Made by a program: the position numbers and the translations under genes. A stretch of DNA of 64,000 bases from assembly GCA_903893795.1 (NCBI GenBank), contig CAITNO010000037.1:58329-122328 (forward strand), read 5' to 3'. Position 1 is the stretch's first letter, and the number at the start of each line of letters is the position of its first letter. Under the pieces are notes generated by a model. The model was not told where the DNA came from, searched no databases, and worked only from the letters and a program-made list of their open reading frames with translations. The stretch comes from Candidatus Hydrogenedentota bacterium (GTDB taxonomy: Bacteria; Hydrogenedentota; Hydrogenedentia; Hydrogenedentales; CAITNO01). Positions 16,723-25,613 of this stretch are shown one piece after another.

Positions 16723-17820
16723 TCACTCTCCCGCGCTGAAAAGGTCCGGTTCGGACGGGGCGAGGGTCGTCAGGAATTTGTGGTTGGCCTTGGGGAAGGG
16801 GACGGAGTCGAAATCGTCGGGGGCTATCCAGCGCAGTTCGGTGTGTTCGTTCGGTTGCGGTTCGCCCTGGATGATGTCGCAGCGGTAGACGTTGAGCGTC
16901 ACTTTGAAATGGGTGTAGGCGTGGCGCACACAGGCGACCAGTCCGCCGACCCACACGTCGATGTTGAGCACCTCGCGGCAGGCGCGCTGCAGGGCCTGCT
17001 GGTGGCTGTCTCCGGGGAGCAGCTCGCCGCCGGGAAACTCCCAAAGACCGCCGAGCAGGCCCTCGGACGGACGTTTTCCGATGAGGTAGCACCCGTCGGC
17101 GCGCTGGATCACGGCGACCACCATTTCGCGCTGGGGCACTTCCTTCTTGGCGCGGCGCACGGGCAGCGATTCGGCCACACCGGCCATGCGCGCGGCGCAC
17201 ATGTCCACCAGCGGGCAGGCATCGCAGCGGGGCTGGCGCGGCGTGCAGACGCGCGCGCCCAGTTCCATCATGGCCTGGTTGAACTCGCCCGGATGCCGGG
17301 CGGGCACCAGCTCTTCGGCGATGGCCCAGAGGTCCTCTTCGACGGCGGGGTCATCGACGGGGTCGGCGATCTGACGCAGCCGGGCGAGCACGCGCTTCAC
17401 GTTGCCGTCCACCACGGGCACGCGCTCGCCGTAGGCGATGCTGGCCACGGCGCCCGCCGTGTAACGGCCCACGCCGGGGAGCATCTGGAGGAGCCGGGCC
17501 GTGTCGGGCAGTTTGCCATCGTGGCGGTCGCGAATCTCCCGCGCGGCGGCGTGCAGGTTGCGCGCGCGTGTGTAGTAGCCCAGTCCCTCCCACAGCTTGA
17601 GCACCGCCTCTTCGGGCGCGTTGGCCAGGTCAGTGACGGTGGGAAAGGCGGCCGCAAAACGCTCGTAGTAGGGAAGCCCCTGGTCAACGCGGGTCTGCTG
17701 CAGAATAATCTCGGACAGCCAGATGAGGTAGGGGTCGCGGGTGCGGCGGAACGGCAGGTCGCGGGCCTCCTCCTTGAACCAGTCGAGCAGCCGCTTGCGG
17801 ATCGCCTCGGTTTCGCGCAT
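16723..17820 (-). CDS. mutY: A/G-specific adenine glycosylase MutY
   Basis: A 365-residue base-excision repair glycosylase that removes adenine mispaired with 8-oxoguanine. The HhH-GPD core holds WLSEIILQQTRVDQGLPYY with the catalytic Glu, LPGVGRYTAGAVASIAYG (helix-hairpin-helix) and VVDGNVKRVLARL with the catalytic Asp. The [4Fe-4S] ligands are in CTPRQPRCDACPLVDMC (C-x6-C-x2-C-x5-C). The C-terminal ~125 residues form the Nudix-like domain that recognises 8-oxoG (GLLGGLWEFPGGE). The length is standard. The ATG at 17820 is chosen over a TTG one codon upstream. It stands alone, without operon partners. Confidence 0.96.
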   Translation of the reverse strand: MRETEAIRKRLLDWFKEEARDLPFRRTRDPYLIWLSEIILQQTRVDQGLPYYERFAAAFPTVTDLANAPEEAVLKLWEGLGYYTRARNLHAAAREIRDRHDGKLPDTARLLQMLPGVGRYTAGAVASIAYGERVPVVDGNVKRVLARLRQIADPVDDPAVEEDLWAIAEELVPARHPGEFNQAMMELGARVCTPRQPRCDACPLVDMCAARMAGVAESLPVRRAKKEVPQREMVVAVIQRADGCYLIGKRPSEGLLGGLWEFPGGELLPGDSHQQALQRACREVLNIDVWVGGLVACVRHAYTHFKVTLNVYRCDIIQGEPQPNEHTELRWIAPDDFDSVPFPKANHKFLTTLAPSEPDLFSAGE

Positions 17821-18199
17821 CAATATAATCCCAGGGAAGCGGGTGGTGGCGCCTCAGTCGAGGGGTCAATGCCCGGTGCGGCTCCTGGCCGCAAACAAAC
17901 ACAAGGATGACTGGAACCGCAGAATTGATGGAGTGGCAAGGAAGAAGACTGAAGAAGTGTTAACATGGATGGACAGGATACACAGGATGAAGCAGACGAG
18001 TAAAGCCGGCCTGAACAGGAGAATTCAGCCTCCATCCGGCATGCCCGCCTCGCGGCAGCAACCCGCGACGGATGTCCCCGCCGCCGCGCAGGAAGAGATC
18101 CGCTCCCGCCAATGGGCTCCACGCTCAGCCTGATTCATCCCATCAGTATCCGCCCTTGCCATGTGCCTCCGGAGAGAATATAAAGCGCCTTCGCGCATT

Positions 18200-18238
18200 G
18201 GCCGCTCCTTTCCTTTGTCTGTGGGAAAGATAGCGGCC
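18200..18238. other. Inverted repeat, possible hairpin
   Basis: GGCCGCT (18200-18206) and CTTTCC (18208-18213) pair with GGAAAG (18224-18229) and AGCGGCC (18232-18238), leaving a 10-base loop and a small bulge. No T tract follows on either strand, so a simple intrinsic terminator is unlikely. It lies 310 bp upstream of tyrS. Confidence 0.45.
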
Positions 18239-18419
18239 GAAGAGTTCCGTAAAGTTGATGCCTGGCTAATAACCTATTGTAGTGCCGCAACTTATTAAGC
18301 GAATCCCGTTCCTTGGCCGGCCACAGGTGATGAGACGATTCGACGTTTTGCGCGGCCCTGCGGGCGTTTGATAGAGTATGCCCATGTTCATGCGGCACGA
18401 TAGCACTGGAGGCGCCTGT

Positions 18420-18443
18420 GCGGATGTCCCTTTCGACATCCGC
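18420..18443 (+). promoter_or_regulatory. Perfect 9-bp hairpin in the tyrS leader
   Basis: GCGGATGTC (18420-18428), loop CCTTTC, GACATCCGC (18435-18443). It is about 110 bp before the tyrS start. There is no T-box consensus and no U tract. It could be a leader regulatory structure, a protein-binding dyad or a mobile palindrome. Confidence 0.45.
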
Positions 18444-18551
18444 CGATCGTACCTGTCCGCCTGACCCCGCCTGTTGCAATGTTTCTCCGGCCTTTACGGT
18501 CCTATCCCCATTTGCGGCAACGACAAACGCACCCTGCAAGGAACAGCGATC

Positions 18552-19838
18552 ATGTCCACCCCTTCCCCGACGCTCTTTGAAGAACTGACCTGGCGCGGAT
18601 TCATCAACCAGATTACCAACCCGGAACTGCCGGGCATCCTTGCCAAAGAATCCATCCGCCTCTACTGCGGTTTTGACCCCACGGCCGACAGCCTGCACAT
18701 CGGCAGCCTGCTGCCGATCATGGGCCTGGCCCATTTCCAGCGCGCGGGCCACCGGCCCATCGCCCTCGTCGGCGGCGGCACGGGCCTGATCGGCGACCCA
18801 AGCTTCAAGGCGCAGGAGCGCTCCATGCTCACCAAGGAACTGGTGCAGCTCAACGCCGAGGGCATCCACAAACAGCTTGCCCATTTCATGCGCTTCGACG
18901 GTGAAAACGCCGCCGTGATGATCAACAACGCCGACTGGCTCTGCGAACTGCCGCTCGTCGATTTCCTGCGCGACATCGGCAAGCATTTCTCGGTGAACGC
19001 CATGCTTTCCCGCGACAGCGTGAAGAACCGGCTCAACGACCGCGACCAGGGCATCTCCTTCACCGAGTTTTCCTACTCGCTCCTCCAGGCCTACGATTTC
19101 CTGCACCTGAACGACAGCCACGACTGCCGCATCCAGGTTGGCGGCAGCGACCAGTGGGGCAACATCGTGTCCGGCATCGACCTCATACGACGCCTGCGCG
19201 ACAAAGAGGCCTACGGAATCACCTTCCCGCTGGTGACAAAGTCGGACGGTTCCAAGTTCGGCAAGTCCGAGGGTGGCAACATCTGGCTCGACCCGCTGCG
19301 CACCTCCCCCTACAAGTTCTACCAGTTCTGGATTAACCAGTCCGACGGGGACGCGGGGCAATACCTGCGTTTCTTCACCTTCCTGTCGCGCGAGGAGATC
19401 GAGGAACTCGACCGCCAGACCCGCGAGGAGCCGCACAAGCGCGCCGCCCAGCGGCGGCTGGCCGAGGAGGTCACGCGCCTGGTCCACGGCGAAGAGGCGC
19501 TGCAAAACGCGCAGCGCGCGTCGCAGGCGGTCTTCGGCGGTGAGTTGACCGGGCTCGACGAGCGCACCCTGCTGGAGGTGTTCAGCGAAGTGCCCAGTGC
19601 CGACCTGCCCGCGGCCAACCTGTCCGACGAGCGTCCGCTGCTGGATGCACTCGTGGAGGCGGGCGTGTTTCCCTCCAAGGGGGAGGCGAAACGCCTGGTC
19701 CGCAACGGCGGACTCTACGTGAACAACGCGAGAATCGATGCCGAGGACGCCAAGCTGGGAGCGGCCTCGCTGCTCACGGCCAACCTCGCCGTGGTGCGCA
19801 CCGGCAAGAAGAATTACCACCTGCTGCGGTTCGTGTAA
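18552..19838 (+). CDS. tyrS: Tyrosyl-tRNA synthetase
   Basis: A 428-residue class Ic aminoacyl-tRNA synthetase charging tRNA-Tyr. The HIGH-equivalent is in YCGFDPTADSLHIGSLLPI, the tyrosine-binding segment is QVGGSDQWGNIVSGIDLI, and the KMSKS-equivalent is KFGKSEGGNIWLD. The C-terminal ~65 residues form an S4 RNA-binding domain (FPSKGEAKRLVRNGGLYVNN). The length is that of bacterial TyrS. The ATG at 18552 has AAGGA ahead; the in-frame start 26 codons upstream adds a non-homologous leader. It is monocistronic, convergent with the nif operon. Confidence 0.97.
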   Translation: MSTPSPTLFEELTWRGFINQITNPELPGILAKESIRLYCGFDPTADSLHIGSLLPIMGLAHFQRAGHRPIALVGGGTGLIGDPSFKAQERSMLTKELVQLNAEGIHKQLAHFMRFDGENAAVMINNADWLCELPLVDFLRDIGKHFSVNAMLSRDSVKNRLNDRDQGISFTEFSYSLLQAYDFLHLNDSHDCRIQVGGSDQWGNIVSGIDLIRRLRDKEAYGITFPLVTKSDGSKFGKSEGGNIWLDPLRTSPYKFYQFWINQSDGDAGQYLRFFTFLSREEIEELDRQTREEPHKRAAQRRLAEEVTRLVHGEEALQNAQRASQAVFGGELTGLDERTLLEVFSEVPSADLPAANLSDERPLLDALVEAGVFPSKGEAKRLVRNGGLYVNNARIDAEDAKLGAASLLTANLAVVRTGKKNYHLLRFV

Positions 19839-20009
19839 TCCAGTAGTTTGTGTGGATAAGGCGGCGATCTTAGATCCCCCTTCGACGTGTCCTCCATGAT
19901 GTTGCGCAAATGGCGCCCTCTTTTGGCACTTCTTCCGCGTTGCAGACCCTGACGACCCGCTTCCGACTGCAGAGCATTCTAATGCGGCTGCCCTGTGGGC
20001 GCCTGTCCG

Positions 20010-21170
20010 TCAGGAGGCGTTCCGCTCGCCTTTGTCGCGGTTTTTTCGGAAGAGTTCGGTGGCGTCCTCGACGCTGACCGAGCCTTTGGAATTGAGCGCC
20101 CGCGCGCGCACCTGCCCGAGCAGCTCGCGGGCCTCCTGCTTGTCGATGTCGATGCCCCGGCGCGCCAGCAGGTGCCGGACGCTGGAGGAGCCCGAGTGCT
20201 TGCCGAGCACGAACTGGGTCTCCTCGTGCCCCACCTCGGCGGCGGGGAAGGGCTCGTAGGCGCGGCGGTCCTTGAGCATGCTGTCGCAGTGGATGCCGCT
20301 TTCGTGGAGGAATATGGTGGAACCGACGACGGGCTTGGACGCGTGCAGTTTGCGGCCCGAAATCTTTTCGACCAGCCCCGAAAGGCCGGTCAGCCCGGCC
20401 ACGCGTATGCCGCAGTCGCGGCCCAGGGTGAGCCTGGCCGCGACGGCAAACTCCTCGAGCGGCGTGTTGCCCGCCCGCTCGCCCAGGCCGTTGACGGTGA
20501 CGTCGATCGATTCGGCCCCGGCGGCCGCGGCCGCCACGGCGTTGGCCGTGGCCATGCCCAGGTCGTTGTGGGCGTGAAAGCCGATGATGCCGCCCCCCTG
20601 CGCCCGGATGGACGCGACGGTGTTGAACACCTGCATGGGGTTCCACACGCCGACGGTGTCGGCGAGCCGCACCCGGTCTGCGCCGCAGGCAAAGGCCCTG
20701 GCCGCGGCCTGGTGCAGAAAAGCGGTGGGCGTGCGCGAGGCGTCCTGCAGTCCGGCCGAGACGAATCTAAAATGGTCCCGTGCGCGGGCAATGCACTCCG
20801 CGATGCGCCGCAGCGCCCCGGCCTGCGTGCTGCCCGCCGCCTCGAGGTGGATGGGGGACAGGAGGAACGAGACATGCGCGGCGGTGAACCCGCACTCCGC
20901 CGCGAGGTCGATGTCCTCCATGCGCGCGCGCAGCCATGCGGTGAGGCGGCACGGCAGATTCAGCCCCATGATGGCATGGATCGCCGCCCGCTCGTCCTCG
21001 CCCATGACGGGCGTGCCGATTTCCAGCTCGGGCACGCCGATTTCGGCGAGCGCCCGCGCGATGCACACTTTGTCCCCGGTGGTGAAGACCACCCCCGGCG
21101 CCTGTTCGCCGTCCCGCAGGGTCGTGTCCACCAGCCACAGCTTTTGGGGCTCCTCGGAGGTCCGGGACAC
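20010..21170 (-). CDS. nifV: Homocitrate synthase NifV
   Basis: A 386-residue enzyme condensing acetyl-CoA and 2-oxoglutarate to (R)-homocitrate, the organic ligand of FeMo-co. The DRE-TIM catalytic loop is LVDTTLRDGEQAPGVVF. The metal-binding histidines are in GFHAHNDLGMATANA, and FLHESGIHCDSMLK is the conserved loop near the end of the barrel. A start at GTG 21170 is chosen because AAGGAG lies 8 bp ahead; the longer frame from 21221 adds 17 residues with no family match and runs over the ferredoxin gene. It is the last gene of the nif operon, 13 bp after the ferredoxin stop. The related 2-isopropylmalate synthases are longer, with a regulatory domain missing here. Confidence 0.93.
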   Translation of the reverse strand: MSRTSEEPQKLWLVDTTLRDGEQAPGVVFTTGDKVCIARALAEIGVPELEIGTPVMGEDERAAIHAIMGLNLPCRLTAWLRARMEDIDLAAECGFTAAHVSFLLSPIHLEAAGSTQAGALRRIAECIARARDHFRFVSAGLQDASRTPTAFLHQAAARAFACGADRVRLADTVGVWNPMQVFNTVASIRAQGGGIIGFHAHNDLGMATANAVAAAAAGAESIDVTVNGLGERAGNTPLEEFAVAARLTLGRDCGIRVAGLTGLSGLVEKISGRKLHASKPVVGSTIFLHESGIHCDSMLKDRRAYEPFPAAEVGHEETQFVLGKHSGSSSVRHLLARRGIDIDKQEARELLGQVRARALNSKGSVSVEDATELFRKNRDKGERNAS

Positions 21171-21183
21171 GGTTAGATCTCCT

Positions 21184-21483
21184 TCATAGTTCGGCCAGTT
21201 CGGGGGTTTCGCCGTCTTCAATGGCGTCCAGCAGTCCGTCTATTTTCGCCTTGTTCATCTCGCCGTACCACGCGCCGGAGGGGTAATGGACGAGCACCGG
21301 GCCCTTCGCGCAGAACTTCAGGCAGCCCGTGCTGGACACCACGGCGTCCAGTCCCCGGTCGATGACCTCGTTCTCCAGATAGCCCAGCAGGTCCACGGCG
21401 CCCTTGTTGGCGCAGACGCCCTGCGGCTCGCCGCTGACGCGAAAACTGGCGCAGACCAGAAAATGGTGTTCGGGTTTTTTCAT
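21184..21483 (-). CDS. Thioredoxin-like [2Fe-2S] ferredoxin (nif-associated)
   Basis: A 99-residue thioredoxin-like ferredoxin. The four cluster ligands are visible as C11, C24, C54 and C58, in LVCASFR, GVCANKG and STGCLKFCAKG (C-x12-C-x29-C-x3-C). The downstream VLVHYPSGAWYGEMN is typical of these proteins next to nifB in anaerobes. It probably donates electrons for NifB/FeMo-co assembly or for nitrogenase, though this is inferred from position. The ATG at 21483 has GAGAGG ahead. It lies 37 bp after nifB and 13 bp before nifV. Confidence 0.92.
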   Translation of the reverse strand: MKKPEHHFLVCASFRVSGEPQGVCANKGAVDLLGYLENEVIDRGLDAVVSSTGCLKFCAKGPVLVHYPSGAWYGEMNKAKIDGLLDAIEDGETPELAEL

Positions 21484-21520
21484 GACCTCTCTCTCCTGTG
21501 TGTTGTGCCTGCGGGCGCGC

Positions 21521-22780
21521 TCAGCCGCAGCCCGTGCCGGTGCCTGCGCAGCCGACACCGCACACATGCGCGGACCGGGGCGACGGCAGGGTCTTGTCGT
21601 GGAACAAATCCTCCAGCAGCGATTCGATGACGCCCTCGGTCACGATGACGCGGACGCCGCTGGCGGCAAGGGCCTTCTTCGGCGTGTCTCCCGACCCGCT
21701 CACCAGCAGGGTGTGGCAGTCGTGCAGGGTTTCGCCGAGCATGCGCCACCGGGCGGCGCCCAATCCCGACGGGGGGGCCTCGCGGGACTCGACATTCACA
21801 AAGCGGTCCCCTTCGCGCTGGAAGATCAGCAGGGACTGCGCCTCGCCCAGGTGCTGGTTCACCAGCACGCCCTCCATGCTCGCCACCGCAATGCGCGGGC
21901 GGCTGTCCTTCGGGTTCAGCGGCAGGTCGGCGCAGGCCTGCAGCAGGTCCATGTAGCCCGGACCCGTTCCGTCGCCCAGCAGGCCCACGGCGTCGGCGCG
22001 GCAACGGGTGCAGTGGTGCATCTGCGCGATGTGGCGCGCGGCCTTGATGCGCACCTCGGTAACCACGGCCGTGGAGGGGGTCCCCAGGTCCTCAAATTCA
22101 CTTCCCTCGACGGGCAGCAGCGGGATGCAGTTCAGAATGTCCACGCCCAGCGCTTTGGCCCGCTCCGCCACCGCCTCTGCATGGTCCACGTTGATGTCGG
22201 GAATGAGGATGCAGTTGAGCTTCACCGTCACGCCCAGTTCCTTCAGCTTCGCGATGGCCTCCAGTTGCCGTTCGAGCAGCAGGGTCGCGGCCTCCACGCC
22301 GCGCAGGATGCGCTTGCCGTCGCGCACCCATCCGTACACCTTCGCCCCAATCTCGGGGTCCACCGCGTTCATGGTGATGGTCACATGGCTGACCGCCAGT
22401 TCGGCCAGTTCCGGGATGTGGGGGGCGATGTTGAGCCCGTTTGAGGCGACGCAGAGCAGCATTTCGGGAAAGCGGGCGCGCACCAGTCGCAGGGTTTCCA
22501 TGGTCTCTTCGGCATTGGCGAAGGGGTCGCCCGGCCCGGCGATGCCGACCACGCGGATTTGCTGGTCCAGCAGGACGACCTGCTCAAGGTAGGCCATGGC
22601 CTGCCCGGGAGAGAGGACCGAGCTTGTCACGCCCGGACGGCTTTCGCTCACGCAGTCATACTTTCGGTTGCAGTAGCCGCACTGTATGTTGCACTTGGGC
22701 GCGACGGGCAGATGCACCCGTCCAAACTTGTGCCGCACTTTGTCGTTAAAACAGGGATGATTTTCAATGTCCAGTGCCAT
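21521..22780 (-). CDS. nifB: Nitrogenase cofactor biosynthesis protein NifB (radical SAM, with NifX-like domain)
   Basis: A 419-residue radical SAM enzyme that builds NifB-co, the 8Fe-9S-C precursor of FeMo-co. The N-terminus has HPCFN (conserved Cys10) and the SAM-cluster motif CNIQCGYC (C30, C34, C37), followed by NRKYDCVSESRPGV. GIAGPGDPFAN and NCIPLLPVEGSEFE are family signatures. Residues ~290-400 form the NifX/NafY-like cofactor-binding domain (RIAVASMEGVLVNQHLGEA). An unusual Cys tail (HVCGVGCAGTGTGCG) ends the protein. The ATG at 22780 is preceded by AAAGGTGA. It is 41 bp downstream of nifN and belongs to the nif operon. Confidence 0.96.
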   Translation of the reverse strand: MALDIENHPCFNDKVRHKFGRVHLPVAPKCNIQCGYCNRKYDCVSESRPGVTSSVLSPGQAMAYLEQVVLLDQQIRVVGIAGPGDPFANAEETMETLRLVRARFPEMLLCVASNGLNIAPHIPELAELAVSHVTITMNAVDPEIGAKVYGWVRDGKRILRGVEAATLLLERQLEAIAKLKELGVTVKLNCILIPDINVDHAEAVAERAKALGVDILNCIPLLPVEGSEFEDLGTPSTAVVTEVRIKAARHIAQMHHCTRCRADAVGLLGDGTGPGYMDLLQACADLPLNPKDSRPRIAVASMEGVLVNQHLGEAQSLLIFQREGDRFVNVESREAPPSGLGAARWRMLGETLHDCHTLLVSGSGDTPKKALAASGVRVIVTEGVIESLLEDLFHDKTLPSPRSAHVCGVGCAGTGTGCG

Positions 22781-22821
22781 GGGGTTCACCTTTGCTTTCT
22801 TCCGTACTGCCGCACGATGCG

Positions 22822-24198
22822 TCACATGGTCATATAGCCGGGCTCCGATCGTTCCTGGTCGCGGGCAATCACTGCGTTTGCAATGCGGTCGCACAGCGCC
22901 TGCGCCCCCCGGTAGCCCAAGAGCTGGATGCGCTGCGCGCCGATGCGGTCATGCACGGGCATCCCCACCCGGATGAGCGGGATGTCCAGTCGGCGTGAAA
23001 GCCCAAAACCGCGACTGTTACCAATCAGCAGATCGGCTTTGGCCGCCTCCGCCGCCTCGCCGATTTCCACAAAATCGGCGTCTTCAAGCACCTGAATGTC
23101 GCCCCGCTGCATGGAGACCGTGGCCGAAAGGGCCTCGGCCATGCCGCCGCTCCGTCCGCCCGAGGCGCAGACCACCGGCACCACACCAATCTCGTCCAGG
23201 AAGGACGCGATCCCCGTGACCAGGTCCTCCTCGCCGTACACCACCGCGCGCTTGCCGTACAGGTATTTGTGCGCGTCCACGTAGGTGTCGATCAGCCTGC
23301 CCCGTTCGGCCGCGTGCTTTTCGGGCGTGGGCTTTCCCGCCAGGTCTTCCAGTTGTTGGAAGAGGAGGTCGCTCCCGCGGATGCCTACGGGCAGTCCCAC
23401 GGAGAGGGACGGAACGCCGCACTTGGCCAGAAGGGCCGCGCCGGGATGCTGGCCCGGACGGAAGGCAGAACCGAGCGTGACGGAGGCCCGCGCGGCGCCT
23501 GCGCCGCGTATGGCGCTGATGGGCACGCCGCCTTTCGGAATGCGCTCGTACTCGCCCGCGATGGGCCGGTCCAGCGTTTCCGAATAGTCCGGCAGGAGGA
23601 CATGGCACAGGCCAAAATCTGCGAGGACTTCTTTCAAATAGCGCAGGTCCGCCGGTGACACCATGTTGGGGAAGCACACCACGTCGGCCCGGCCCGCCTG
23701 CGCGGCGTCCGTCTCGGCCAGTGCGTTTACCAGGGCGCAGGTTGCCGCGTGAAACCCGTCGGCATGGGTGCCCGAGTAGCTGGGCGTGGACGCCGCCACC
23801 ACCAGGGGCGAAGCCTTGTCGGCGTTCTTTTCCGCGTGCTGGTGCAGCATCAGCCCCATGTCCTCGCCGATGGTCTCGGCCAGGCAGGTGGTGGCGATGC
23901 CAATCATGGCCGGGTGGTAGGCCTTGGCCACATTGTCCAGCCCGGTGTGAATGTCCGCGCTGCCGCCGAAGATGGCCGTCTCCTCCGAAAAGCTGGAGCA
24001 GGCAATGTCCATGGGCTCGCGAAAATGTCCGATGAGAAAACGGCGCATGTAGGTGGCGCAGCCCTGCGGCCCGTGCAGAAAGGGCACGGCGCCCTCAACG
24101 CCGCGGTAGGCCAGGCAGGCGCCAAGCGGCATGCAGGCCTTGCAGGCGTTCTGCGTGGCCACGGCAATGGTCGTGCCTGCTTCCTTCACGGGGAGCAT
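22822..24198 (-). CDS. nifN: FeMo-cofactor scaffold protein NifN
   Basis: A 458-residue protein of the nitrogenase beta-subunit family. It forms the NifEN scaffold on which NifB-co matures to FeMo-co. The N-terminal Cys motif NACKACMPLGACLAYRG and GPQGCATYMRR correspond to the beta-subunit P-cluster region. SSFSEETAIFGG and TTCLAETIGEDM mirror NifK, while NTPSY becomes STPSYSGTH. Its place directly after nifE, with a 13-bp overlap, supports the NifN call. The ATG at 24198 is preceded by GGAAGGGG; the longer frame from 24249 lies inside nifE. No NifX fusion is seen at the C-terminus. Confidence 0.93.
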   Translation of the reverse strand: MLPVKEAGTTIAVATQNACKACMPLGACLAYRGVEGAVPFLHGPQGCATYMRRFLIGHFREPMDIACSSFSEETAIFGGSADIHTGLDNVAKAYHPAMIGIATTCLAETIGEDMGLMLHQHAEKNADKASPLVVAASTPSYSGTHADGFHAATCALVNALAETDAAQAGRADVVCFPNMVSPADLRYLKEVLADFGLCHVLLPDYSETLDRPIAGEYERIPKGGVPISAIRGAGAARASVTLGSAFRPGQHPGAALLAKCGVPSLSVGLPVGIRGSDLLFQQLEDLAGKPTPEKHAAERGRLIDTYVDAHKYLYGKRAVVYGEEDLVTGIASFLDEIGVVPVVCASGGRSGGMAEALSATVSMQRGDIQVLEDADFVEIGEAAEAAKADLLIGNSRGFGLSRRLDIPLIRVGMPVHDRIGAQRIQLLGYRGAQALCDRIANAVIARDQERSEPGYMTM

Positions 24199-25589
24199 GA
24201 TGCGTCCCCTTCCTGCGAAGCCGGGCGGCCGCGCGGAATGAACTGCCACACGGGACTCATCACGGTGGACTGGACTTCGCGGGCAAAATTCAGCATGCCG
24301 ACGAATCCGGCCAGGCTCTTCTTGCGCTCATGGTTGTGGTCGCAGAAACCCAGGCCGAGTTTGTGGGCGATGGGGCGCTCCTTGACGCCGCCAATCAGCA
24401 GGTCGCATCCCTTTTCCTTCAGGAACGCGCACAGTTCCAGCGGGTTGGTGTCGTCCACGATTACCGTGCCGGGGTCGCATATCTGCTCCAGCTCGCGATA
24501 GTCCTCCTTTGAACCGGTCTGTGACCCGGCCAGCACGGTGACCATGCCAATCATCCGCAGCGCGCGCACCAGGGAAAAGGCCTTGAACGAGCCGCCGACA
24601 TAGACGGCCGCCCGTTTCCCCGCCAAATCCTTGCGGATGCGCATCAGTTCGGGCATCACCGCGGCCACCTCCTCACGCACCAGCGTTTGCGCCCGCGCCA
24701 TCATGGCGGGGTCCCCGAAATGCTCGGCGACGTCGTAAAGCGCCTTGGCCGTGTCCTCAACGCCGAAATAGGAGACGCGGATGAAGGGCACGTCAAACTT
24801 GTCCTTGAGCCCCTTTGCCAGGTGCATCACCGAGCCGGAGCACTGCACCACGTTGAGCGCGGCGCCGTGCATGCGCCGGATGTCGTCGATTCTTCCATCG
24901 CCGGTCACGGTGGCCACCACGTCCACGCCCATGCGCCGGTAATAGTCCTTGATCAGCCAAGTCTCGCCGGCAAGGTTGAACTCGCCCAGCAGGTTGATGG
25001 CGTGTGGGGAGATGCCCTCGGTGGAGCCGGTGCCGAGCAGCCGGCCCATTGCGTCGCAGGCGGCCTTGTAGCCGTCCTTCTTGGTGCCCGCAAATCCCTC
25101 GGAAAACACGGGGATCACGGACAGGCCCTTCTCCTGCGACACCCGGGCGCACACGGCCTCGACGTCGTCGCCGATGAGGCCCACAATGCAGGTGGAGTAG
25201 ACAAAGGCGGCCTTGGGACGGTAGGCGTCAATCAGTTCCACCAGGCAGCGGTAAAGCTTTTTCTCGCCCCCCAGAATGATGTCCATTTCCGCGAGGTCCG
25301 TGGAGAAGCTCATCCGGTGGAGTTGCGGCCCGCTTGACAGCGCGCCGCGAATGTCCCAGGTGTAGGACGCGCAGCCAATCGGTCCGTGGACCAGGTGCAG
25401 CGCGTCGGCAAGGGGATAGAGCACCACGCGCGAACCGCAGAAAACACAGGCGCGCTGGCTTACCGAGCCGGCAACGCTCTTCGTCTCGCAGGCGATGTCG
25501 CCGTGGGCGTTGCCCTTGGTGGCCACCTGTCTGCGGCGCTGCTCCAGCACGCTGTTTGCGGCGGGAATCTGTGTTTCCTGCGGTTCCAT
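24186..25589 (-). CDS. nifE: FeMo-cofactor scaffold protein NifE
   Basis: A 467-residue protein of the nitrogenase alpha-subunit family, the partner of NifN. It has QRACVFCGSRVVLYPL, HGPIGCASYTWDIRG, YSTCIVGLIGDDVEAVC and FSEGFAGTKKDGYKAACDA, which correspond to NifD cluster-ligand regions adapted for scaffold use. LLGEFNLAGE and VQCSGSVMHLAKGL are NifE-like. The cofactor His of NifD is not in the same context (HKLGLGFCDHNHE instead). Length is normal. It lies 24 bp after nifK and overlaps nifN. The Shine-Dalgarno is weak, suggesting translational coupling to nifK. Confidence 0.95.
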   Translation of the reverse strand: MEPQETQIPAANSVLEQRRRQVATKGNAHGDIACETKSVAGSVSQRACVFCGSRVVLYPLADALHLVHGPIGCASYTWDIRGALSSGPQLHRMSFSTDLAEMDIILGGEKKLYRCLVELIDAYRPKAAFVYSTCIVGLIGDDVEAVCARVSQEKGLSVIPVFSEGFAGTKKDGYKAACDAMGRLLGTGSTEGISPHAINLLGEFNLAGETWLIKDYYRRMGVDVVATVTGDGRIDDIRRMHGAALNVVQCSGSVMHLAKGLKDKFDVPFIRVSYFGVEDTAKALYDVAEHFGDPAMMARAQTLVREEVAAVMPELMRIRKDLAGKRAAVYVGGSFKAFSLVRALRMIGMVTVLAGSQTGSKEDYRELEQICDPGTVIVDDTNPLELCAFLKEKGCDLLIGGVKERPIAHKLGLGFCDHNHERKKSLAGFVGMLNFAREVQSTVMSPVWQFIPRGRPASQEGDASCSP

Positions 25590-25613
25590 AAGGATGCCAC
25601 TGTCCGTCCGTAG

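Larger units (their letters stand above)
17821..18551. other. Divergent mutY-tyrS intergenic region with hairpins and a CAGGAT repeat
   Basis: About 730 bp with no convincing gene. From left to right it holds an imperfect direct repeat ggacaggata/cacaggatga (17971-17990) and two hairpins described separately (18200-18238 and 18420-18443). The CAGGAT type is, from memory, a recurrent intergenic motif in environmental genomes. The region should carry promoters for mutY (left) and tyrS (right). I did not find a convincing -35/-10 pair. Confidence 0.5.

Noticed and set aside
17741..18133. Plus-strand 130-codon frame in the mutY-tyrS gap
   Set aside because: Low-complexity Arg/Ser-rich, begins inside mutY, and covers an intergenic repeat.
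18240..18551. T-box riboswitch before tyrS
   Set aside because: The conserved AGGGTGG-ACCGCG sequence and a terminator hairpin with a U tract are missing.
18135..19820. Minus-strand frame of 561 codons opposite tyrS
   Set aside because: It overlaps tyrS almost entirely, and tyrS has clear family motifs; the opposite frame has none.
19936..19952. Sigma-54-like sequence TTGGCACTTCTTCCGCG between tyrS and nifV
   Set aside because: GG-GC spacing is right, but the -12 element is poor and it lies between two convergent genes with nothing to drive.
19995..21176. Plus-strand frame opposite nifV
   Set aside because: Mirror of nifV coding sequence, with no recognisable domain.
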